A stretch of DNA of 26,000 nt. Origin: Glandiceps talaboti. Its lineage: Eukaryota; Hemichordata; Enteropneusta; Spengelidae. A program made the translations under genes and the position numbers. Positions 18,830-26,000 of this stretch are shown in pieces (within the stretch, counting starts at the first letter, position 1; every line of letters starts with the position of its first letter). Below the pieces are notes generated by a model. The model was not told the origin of the DNA. It made no database searches and saw only the letters and a program-made list of their open reading frames with translations. The stretch is taken from the NCBI RefSeq assembly GCF_964340395.1, contig NC_135571.1:8619453-8645452 (forward strand), read 5' to 3'.

Positions 18830-19415
18830 CTTGTAAACCTTGTCATACTAAGAAGTTACTCATTCAATACCCACCAGTGTGGTGTGGTTACATCAATCAG
18901 TCAAATTTATTTGTTATGATCATAATTTGACTAAATCTGGCTACCTAGACTAGTCAAACTTGAGCTTTGACCATGATATACAGTACCATTATGGCATACT
19001 TTTATAGTGAACACTTGTAAAATATCTTGGTCTTTTTTTACTTTAAATTCATCACATAGCTCTTAACAAATACAAATTTGTTTTTGTCTTTTACTTTTAC
19101 TTCATCACAATAGCAAATATTTCTCTCCATTTTTTATTAAGACAATGTCAATGAAATAACACATTGAGTATAGTGTAATAGTGTAATAGTAATATATATG
19201 TTTATCTCAAAGCTCTGTTTGTTATTCATAATAACTATGTTATGAATGTCTACGTCAGTGAAATAGGATATATTTATAGTTCTACATCTGTACATGTATT
19301 AAAGTAAGAAAGGACAACATGAATACAGGGACTGTAAGTATTGCGATCACATGATTTGATGCATCAAAGAGTGGTTATACACATCATGTATAAGCAGACC
19401 AACGACCATTATGTC
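18830..19415. other. No supported gene
   Basis: AT-rich sequence. A weak DR1-like motif (minus TGGTCA-A-AGCTCA) is at 18961-18973; otherwise I see nothing. Confidence 0.4.
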
Positions 19416-19417
19416 CT

Positions 19418-19631
19418 TTAACCCTTTCAGGACTAGAAACTTTTCCGCCAAAATTTTTGAACAAAAATTCTTGTTTCTCTGTAATTTTTGGAAAAAGATC
19501 AACTTTATTTTAGACCAAAATTCAAGAAATATTACTTCCCAATGAAGTAATATTCTTAAATTTTAGAAAATGTTCTTACAATCAAGTTTCTATTTATTCC
19601 AATGTCGTTTCTAGGAATGAAAGGGTTTTAA
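19418..19631. mobile_element. TTAA-flanked element with CCCTTTC ends
   Basis: The left side reads TTAA-CCCTTTCAGGACTAGAAAC, the right side GTTTCTAGGAATGAAAGGG-tt-TTAA, imperfect inverted ends of about 20 bases bordered by TTAA. TTAA duplications with CCC-starting ends are typical of piggyBac-type elements; two extra T bases on the right weaken this. Its interior (ttttccgccaaaatttttga ... caactttattttagac) matches the inverted segment at 25800-25890. Confidence 0.55.
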
Positions 19632-19656
19632 CTTAGCTACCAGCTACATGTACATA

Positions 19657-19795
19657 TTAATTTTTTTGGTAGCCCCATGACAAGAATTGGTAGTCTGTGG
19701 ACATGGGACTACATGTACTGTTAATTTTGAGCCCTGCTTCATGACAAGAATTGGTAGTTTGTGGGCATGGGACTACTATTAATTTCAAGACCTGG
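19657..19795 (+). repeat. Duplicated right ends of transposon family C
   Basis: Two consecutive copies of atgacaagaattggtagt...ggacatgggacta...ttaattt(t/c)(g/a)agccctg-type sequence, ending near 19736 and 19793. The left ends are absent. Confidence 0.7.
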
Positions 19796-19973
19796 TTGCT
19801 ATAAATAAGACTTATAAGGATTTCATAACGTTAAGACACAGCTGTGTAAGTAGTCTAAAAGATCCAGTGGTTAGGCCACTTATGTAACCACTTGCTACTC
19901 AAGGGTTGAGCATATTACAGAAGTGGATAAGCGGAAACAGTGACAGTGATTAGATCTTTCAGGCTACTACTAC

Positions 19974-20388
19974 TAGTCTAGTTCCTGACGACTGTATTCT
20001 GATTTTACACTTCATGATGTACGTCATCTTCAGACATTACCATCTAGTCAATCTTGTTATTCTCACACAAAAGTCTGTGCTCACCCCTACAGCGTTCATA
20101 TAAACATGACGATGTTGTCGCGTCCCTACCTGATTTTAGTTTAATTAGACTGGAGTTGGACTTCTGTTGAACATTTGCATATCATATCAGTCCAGCAGTA
20201 TGAATATTAATGAGCGATGACGACATCCTGTCAAGTTGTGATGGATTACTACTGACATACGCCCTTTGCGATTCGCTCACCATGGGGCTGAACCACAATT
20301 AATGCCTTGAGTAACGAGATTGAGTAGACAGTAATGGGTGAAGATAACATAGTATAAAATCGGAAAACAGTCGTCAGGAACTAGACTA
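19974..20388. mobile_element. 415-bp element with about 90-bp terminal inverted repeats, carrying module c2
   Basis: The left end TAGTCTAGTTCCTGACGACT continues through gattttacac...catctagtcaatcttgttattc (to about 20065). The right end (about 20300-20388) is its inverse with small differences, giving arms of about 90 bases. The terminal TA on both sides may be a duplicated TA target. The centre (20095-20281) is related to modules c1 and c3 elsewhere, which lack these ends. It has no transposase. Confidence 0.8.
20095..20281 (-). repeat. Conserved module, copy c2, inside the long-TIR element
   Basis: catcctgtcaagttgtgatg-gattac-tactgacat parallels catcctcctgtcagtatgtg-atagattac-aactgaca of c3, and acatgacgatgttgtcgcgtcc parallels acatgtgttgtcgttatcac. 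Unlike c1 and c3 the GTAAGT junction is not kept (nearest: ATCAG|GTAGGG). It contains an octamer ATTTGCAT at 20173-20180. A 32-codon minus-strand frame starting ccccATGG (MVSESQRAYVSS...) is open but unrecognised. Confidence 0.5.
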
Positions 20389-20399
20389 TCAGATTACTT

Positions 20400-21825
20400 G
20401 TAAATAAATCCTGATTCAACAATTTTGTAACTACATTGACTGTAACAGTAAGCTCTGTTCAATAGGGAACTTGCAATCCAGACAGAGCATGCTCAGATGC
20501 AAGGGACTATGGGATTATCTGTGGTTATCGTAATACCTAATCTGGAGCTACTGATAAAATTAACCTCCCACAATTGTCAGGGTGACTATGAATTGATTAT
20601 TTGTGGTTACAAACAATGTATGAACAGTGTTTACAATGCTAATTGATTAGTTTTATTATCACATTTCCCATGATGCCACATTCAACATGGTTGACTAATT
20701 AACCAATATGAAGCACCCTAATCACAACCTATATTTACACTGATCTCCAAATTCAAACCACAGTCACTTGTGAGCTAAATTTCAATTCAAGGATGGTCGA
20801 CCATGATATAAAATAACTTTAGGCATTTTCGAATATTCAAAATATACTATCACCGTTGTCTACTCTCAAAGGCAATATCATTTAAAATATTTTTGGTATA
20901 TTTTGCATATTCGTAATTACCTAATAACACCAAAAGTTATTTTGTACCACAACCATCCTTGAATAGAATATTATTAAACTCACATGTGACTGGGTAAAAA
21001 TCTAACAATTATCGTTACATTCAATTTGAAAACAGGGTTACACAATAAACTTGAGCACCAAAGCAGGTTGCAGACACTTATCACATTCTTTATTGATATG
21101 ACTTGGCCGAACGTAGCTTGTATGCAAAAGGATCGATCATCAAATAAAATGATGCATTCCCACAAGAGCTGTACATATTCAAGTAATGTTCAACTGGTAA
21201 ACTGGTAAACAACGCCCTCTATGCCAATAAATGGAAATGTTTTTCTCCTCAATGATTAGAACATTTTTGCTGCCAACAGTATACATTATATTATTCATCA
21301 CATTGCATGAAGAAGTACACACATTTTGTTTACTGCTTTCGAGTTAATTTACAAAACTTTGTAAAATGCCCACAGCTCTACATGAACATGTCTGGTAACT
21401 TTTACTACCATAAAATGTATAACCCATACAGTACAGTCTGTAACACCTACAAACAGTATTGTGGTACCTAGCAGATTACATAAATGGCTAATAATATATA
21501 GACTATTGTATCTTGATGTATAGTTTGAATATAATCAATATCAATGCCCAGTCATAGCTTCATTGTCAAAACATCACAAGACTAGTTCTTATCGTCTTTC
21601 TCTTGAGCTGCCCTTTTTTATCTGATTTTTTACCAAGATAGGAAATTTTTTCCTTTTATATTTCAGCATTAACTTTTATGATCTAGTCGTTTACTGATAT
21701 ATTATTTTGCGTTTGTTTGTTTATTGATTTCCTTTATTTTTAATTTGTTCTAGATTTTTTAGACTCCAATTTTACCTGTTGTACTTTTATCTTTTACCAT
21801 TCTTATTTCTATCTCCAGTCATTTT
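20400..21825. other. No supported gene
   Basis: AT-rich sequence. The phrase cagagcatgctcagatgcaa-gggactatggga at about 20479-20512 looks like part of an interspersed repeat, and a gccctctatgccaataaat phrase is at 21212. Reading frames at 20980-21208 overlap on opposite strands and have no recognisable domain. Confidence 0.45.
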
Positions 21826-22110
21826 ATTCATTTTAGGACCCCGATGATGACCACCTGTATAGTAGAAACACAGATTTTTTATTTTATTTTTTTTAATTCA
21901 TTTTAGGACCCCGATGATGACCACCTGTATAGTAGAAACACAGATTTTTTATTTTATTTTTTTAAATTCATTTTAGGTCCCCGATGATGACCACCTGTTT
22001 AGTTGAAACACAGATTTTATATTTTATTTTTTTAAATTCATTTTAGGACCCCGATGATGACCACTGTACAGTCATCAAAACACTGATTTTTTATTTAAAT
22101 TTTTTTTTAT
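21826..22110 (+). repeat. 70-bp tandem repeat, four units
   Basis: ccgatgatgaccacctgtat... begins at 21841, 21911, 21981 and 22051, an exact 70-base period. Units one and two are almost identical; unit four is diverged after its first half. Each unit has an attcattttagga(c/t)ccc phrase and a T/A-rich tail. Confidence 0.95.
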
Positions 22111-22242
22111 TGGAACTATCTTGTGTCATAACCAAACTAATAACAACATCAATAAACACTAAGTACATTTATGTACACAATTATTGTGTTATCTACAATA
22201 CATGTATCACCCACTAACTAATGAAAAGTGAACAGGTTAAAT

Positions 22243-22525
22243 ATTAGAATGTATCGCTTTCAACTTTGCTATTTATACATGTACTATAGGCTTAACAGTA
22301 ATCCAATCAATACATTTTGAATATGTCACCACATAATATAAAAAAGTAATTTAAAAAGTGGAAGTCACACATCACATTGTCTATGTTCAACTTGTTACTA
22401 AATTGCTTTCAGCTTTGCTTTTAATAGGATTTATCCAGTCAGAAATATGTTACCCTGTCACCACATAATATAAATGTAAAGAGGTGGAAGTCACATGTCA
22501 CATTGTCCACATGTTCAACTGACAA
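22243..22525 (+). repeat. Diverged 132-bp tandem duplication
   Basis: gtcaccacataatataaa starts at 22325 and 22457, followed in both by gtggaagtcaca-atcacattgtc and a gttcaact phrase, and preceded by caactttgct/cagctttgct. Confidence 0.8.
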
Positions 22526-22529
22526 CACT

Positions 22530-23160
22530 TCACTGTTGAAATTGACAATAATTGACTCATTAGTTTGGATGGTGTTTGTGTTATCAGCTCACACTGCACT
22601 CCACTACATGTGATATAGCTACAATGTATCTACATCACTAAATTAGTGAGTAAATGAGATATAGTTATACTGTATTCAATTTATTAAAGACCTTGGCCTC
22701 TGCTGCAGACATAGCTAATTACACTTTCTAAATAAACATTAAAGTTGCCATGTGGATGAGAATTAGCTAATTATTTTGGATTTTTAATTTATATAACACC
22801 TTTAGGCTTTACTGTGTTTTTCTACATTGAAATATCTGCTTAGTTTCACATACAATTTCCTACAAGTTTGTTTGCGAACCCAAGTATACTGGGGAACCCA
22901 TGTAGATTTTATCTGTTTATTGCTCTTATACGAAAAGCTGAAGACACACAATACACACTTCTAGAATTCGTTTTAATTAGCACTTGACCATATTGTGTTC
23001 AAAAGTACTACACAGTTATTTGCACCTCTGGTCTTTATCATTCTAATCCTCCCCAAGGACATTTTGGCCATCAAGAAACAGCAGCGTCCTTTTATATTTA
23101 GATGTGTATGTAGGCACAAACCAGTAATATGTAGAGTATTACTAATACTATTAGTCAAGT
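22530..23160. other. No supported gene
   Basis: AT-rich sequence. A minus-strand frame over 22973-23248 (91 residues) has no recognised domain; its 5' part overlaps module c3 and is not kept in c1, so I do not call it a gene. Confidence 0.45.
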
Positions 23161-23162
23161 AA

Positions 23163-23391
23163 GTGCTACAATCATCTCCACCACATGGTGAAATGGGTTT
23201 CTCAGCACAGCATTCTGTTCTTACCACCAACAGTGGTAGTTTGAGCATTGATATACATGTGTTGTCGTTATCACATCCTCACATCACTTACTTTCAAGCT
23301 GGAGGTTGAGTTTATAGTAAACTGAATGAAAAGACCCATTACATCCTCCTGTCAGTATGTGATAGATTACAACTGACAGGCGCTATTCACC
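23163..23391 (-). repeat. Conserved module, copy c3, with GTAAGT donor
   Basis: Minus strand: CTGTCAG-17 bases-CTGACAG inverted repeat, then TTTACTATAAACTCAACCTC-CAG-CTTGAAA|GTAAGTG (intron would start at 23291), then a GTG|GTAAGAACA junction, in the same order as c1. In this copy an ATGGG start 45 bases before the junction gives an open frame (MGLFIQFTINSTSSLK) that c1 lacks, so the module is not clearly coding. Confidence 0.65.
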
Positions 23392-23473
23392 CTTTCCCCA
23401 GCAGTTTTAAAGCTTGTCAGTGTGTGTGATAGATTACTTGCTCTCTCTTTCTCTGTCTGTGTGTGAGCTGTCC

Positions 23474-23477
<4 letters not shown>

Positions 23478-23544
<67 letters not shown>

Positions 23545-23552
23545 CGTGCGCA
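23478..23552 (+). repeat. Long TG microsatellite ending in a CG/TG run
   Basis: About 29 TG units followed by tgcgcgcgcgcgtgcgcat. Alternating purine-pyrimidine tracts of this kind can adopt Z-DNA. Reading frames rich in His-Thr across it are artefacts. Confidence 0.97.
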
Positions 23553-23815
23553 TATGCTTGTATGTGTCAGTATCATGAATTGCCTCTTACCTGGCATGAG
23601 GAAGGGAAAAACATGAAGGACTGTACATGCATGTGATGTATGTATCTGGATCATGATGACTGTACATGTCTAGGGCATCGACACTTTGATTACAGTTCCT
23701 GACTTGAAGGGAATGGGTAAGGACACCTACATGTACATGTACACATGTCACTTTTCTTCAATTATATTTTCATAGGTATTGTTTTTTATATATATTTATA
23801 CACATACACACAAAC

Positions 23816-23982
<167 letters not shown>

Positions 23983-23999
23983 CATATTTCCAATTTTAC

Positions 24000-24620
24000 T
24001 CCTTTCTTTTCTGTTTTTGTTGAGAAAAATCAGGGAATAGAGTGATACTGACAAGAAAAGGAGAAAGGAAGAGAAAGGTTACACATACCAATTCCTGCAT
24101 ACATTAGTACTGAAGCAAAATTGCTTAGATATGTTCAAGGCTACTCAGATTTGAATAGAAGAATCAACAACAAATAGTTCAAATAAAATGAGTGGGTGGC
24201 ATATGTTTAGATTTAGTTTACAATGTCACCAATTCTTATTTTCAACACAGCCAATCCAAATCCAAATCAGGCGTGTTCTATTGTGTTGCTACTGTTTATG
24301 TTGGAATGTAAGGACATTGTCCTCTAGGTCGTTCACATCTGAGTCACGTTTCACGTAAACAAACTCATCAATTTCAACTCCTACAGTATATTTCAGTATC
24401 TTTTGATGCAGTAGTAGGCTTTTACATGAAAATATACAATCATACCACTGGCACTGCAGCACAACTGATGGTAACGAATAGGAGGTAATAAGAAGGCTTA
24501 ACATTTACAGCAAAAATCTAGGGCAATAAACTAGTAAACACAGTATCTAACGTATTAGACTACCAAATTTACAGAGTGGTAGTCTGTTAGATCAATGGAT
24601 ATTAATAGAAACATGGGAAT
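24000..24620. other. No supported gene
   Basis: Unique sequence. The minus-strand frame at 24289-24504 has no recognised domain and no splice context. Confidence 0.45.
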
Positions 24621-24622
24621 GT

Positions 24623-24840
24623 CAGGGCTCAAAATTAGCAGTAAGGCACGTAATAGACTACATGTACTAAACAAATCTAGACTACCAAATTAACAGCAGT
24701 ACAGAATGAGAGACTACTAAACATTGTATCTACACTACCAAATTAACAGTTTTTCTGGGAACATAGACTACTAAACATTGCACAGTTTACCGAATGTATA
24801 AAATGGTAGTCAGTCAGACCAATAAAAATCAATAGCAAAT
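24623..24840 (+). repeat. Degenerate family C copy with internal repeats
   Basis: It starts CAGGGCTCAAAATTAGCAGT, then a phrase tagactac...actaccaaattaacag is repeated about three times. The right CAGGG end was not found. Confidence 0.6.
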
Positions 24841-25042
24841 GTTAACTGAAGCTGTTCACTCAGCTACAAACTCAGAAGTTTAAATCAAACTTTTTGTTGC
24901 AGACTTGAAATGAGCAGTCGTACATGGTTGTTCATGTATATACCGATATGTACAACAGCGCCCTCTATGTCATAATAGCATTTGAATATTGCCAATGACA
25001 ATTGATATCAACCTGATCATTAAATACTTTAACACACAGGTA

Positions 25043-25072
25043 GACACACACACACACACACACACACACATT
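25043..25072 (+). repeat. AC microsatellite
   Basis: About 13 AC units. Confidence 0.95.
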
Positions 25073-25100
25073 ACAAATGATATACATTATACCTATATAC

Positions 25101-25162
<62 letters not shown>
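25101..25162 (+). repeat. GACA microsatellite
   Basis: About 15 perfect GACA units. Apparent frames (Thr-Asp-Arg-Gln repeats, or Cys-Leu-Ser-Val on the minus strand) are by-products. Confidence 0.97.
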
Positions 25163-25163
<1 letters not shown>

Positions 25164-25259
25164 CAAAGATATGGACCTACACAAGTCATACAAAGATGCG
25201 CACATTAGATACACAAATACAATATACATAAAATGTATACTTGTACATACACATGTATC

Positions 25260-25268
25260 TTGTGTGTG

Positions 25269-25302
<34 letters not shown>

Positions 25303-25402
25303 TGTGTTTCTGTGTCTGTCTGTGTGTGTGTCTGTCTGTGGGTGTGTGTGTCTGTGTTTGTATCTACATGTATGTTTGTGTCTGTGTCTGTGTCTGTGTC
25401 AC
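25260..25402 (+). repeat. TG/TCTG compound microsatellite
   Basis: TG runs mixed with TCTG and TGTTTC interruptions over about 140 bases. Three overlapping Cys/Val-rich frames over it are artefacts. Confidence 0.95.
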
Positions 25403-25734
25403 TGCATATATATGTATACCCCTGGCATACGTTATGTACATGTACAGTAGTAAAGCTAAAGTCAATTCTTAATTCTTAATTCTTACAAATATATTATAAT
25501 AGCGATGCTCCCAAGGACTGGTAAGAGAGTCTAGCATGACCACTGTCTTGATGTATCATATAGTACATGTATGTCATTCAATATTATTAGTGATGTAGAC
25601 TAAACGGTTCTGAAGAACTGAACATAATGTGGCAGGTGCAAGATATCAAGTAAACAGCTTCTTTGTCAATACTTCATAAATCACAGCATGAAAAGATTCA
25701 CTTTGTTGAGTCACACAAAGATTTTGTAGCCAAA

Positions 25735-25895
25735 CAACAAAGTTCAAAAAATTTTTCACCAAAATTTTGACATCAATGTGACACCAAAGATTATTTCTGT
25801 CATTATGTCTAAAATAAAGTTGAAAAAAACAAACAGAAAAGTTACAGAAAAGCAAAGAAATTTGTCAAGTAGTTTTGGCGGGAAAAGTGCTTGTG
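25735..25895 (-). repeat. Inverted copy of the CCCGCCAAAA...CAACTTTATTTTAGAC repeat
   Basis: The minus strand reads cttttcccgccaaaactact, tttctttgcttttctgtaac, caactttattttagacataa, the same phrases in the same order as 19439-19530. Confidence 0.65.
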
Positions 25896-25969
25896 TTTAA
25901 GTCCTATTATTTACAAAGTAAACAATATGTCCTGATGTGTTTTATTGGAAGAAGTTTAATCCTCTTTCT

Positions 25970-26000
25970 ACCTTGGAGAGAGGGAGGGGGGAGGGGGGGG
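25970..26000 (+). repeat. Purine-rich G tract at the window edge
   Basis: ttggagagagggaggggg and more G to the end. It is cut by the window, so its extent is unknown. Confidence 0.7.

Noticed and set aside
20253-20295. Short ATG frame MVSESQRAYVSS in module c2 as a coding exon
   Set aside because: It ends in a stop with no in-frame donor, and c1 and c3 do not keep the frame.
22973-23248. 91-residue minus-strand frame
   Set aside because: No family was recognised, and the overlapping module c1 does not keep the frame.
23367-23654. 95-residue frame with a His-Thr run
   Set aside because: It is produced by the TG microsatellite.
24950-24970. CTCF-like site (acagcgccctctat)
   Set aside because: It covers only part of the known motif; a similar gccctctat phrase at 21212 suggests a common short word rather than a bound site.
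24965-25479. Overlapping frames rich in Cys, Val, Leu, Ser or Thr
   Set aside because: They are produced by the GACA, AC and TG tracts.

Overview
The window is nuclear DNA of a metazoan. It is AT-rich, intron-dominated and full of microsatellites, minisatellites and short non-autonomous transposons. It carries one recognisable gene on the minus strand. The nuclear receptor it encodes, the absence of dense coding and the frequent palindrome TACATGTA suggest a marine invertebrate (spiralian, ambulacrarian or cephalochordate). I cannot decide the phylum from sequence alone.

Gene. Two consecutive exons (1103-1423 and 799-939, minus strand) encode the end of a Ser/Pro-rich A/B region and both zinc fingers of a nuclear receptor. 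The sequence matches the NR1H group and is closest in wording to FXR, then EcR. They are split by a 163-bp phase-1 intron at the classical CKG/FF position. The ligand-binding domain must lie beyond base 1. Reading upstream on the minus strand I found two unlisted candidate N-terminal exons: 11108-11195 (its own ATG, MLDFEYYYPV...) and 12760-12821 (internal, ...PPYPTPSLPPPP...). Both end in a phase-1 donor, so either joins in frame to exon 1103-1423, but they cannot join each other in frame. This looks like alternative N-termini from alternative promoters, as is known for FXR and EcR.

Layout. 1-600: 3' remnant of a non-LTR retrotransposon with a CTAAA tail. 799-1423: the two DNA-binding-domain exons. 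1424-11107: a large intron with a 270-bp transposon (TATTA target-site duplication), a TTGA-type microsatellite, an 84-bp tandem repeat, a 34-bp hairpin-forming minisatellite, a 17-bp minisatellite and DR1-type hormone-response motifs. 11108-12821: the two candidate N-terminal exons. 12822-14660: a 42-bp repeat, a nested transposon pair and a 291-bp CAGGG element. 15.7-17.0 kb: a diverged tandem series of ATGGA...donor modules on the minus strand, plus a 97-bp foldback element with a perfect 9-bp target-site duplication. 18.0-23.4 kb: foldback and long-TIR elements and three diverged copies of a module, two with a conserved GTAAGT donor. 21.8-26.0 kb: a 70-bp tandem repeat and long TG, CTAA and GACA tracts.

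No tRNA, rRNA, CRISPR array, prokaryotic gene or viral gene was seen. Most open reading frames in the window come from simple repeats or are chance frames.
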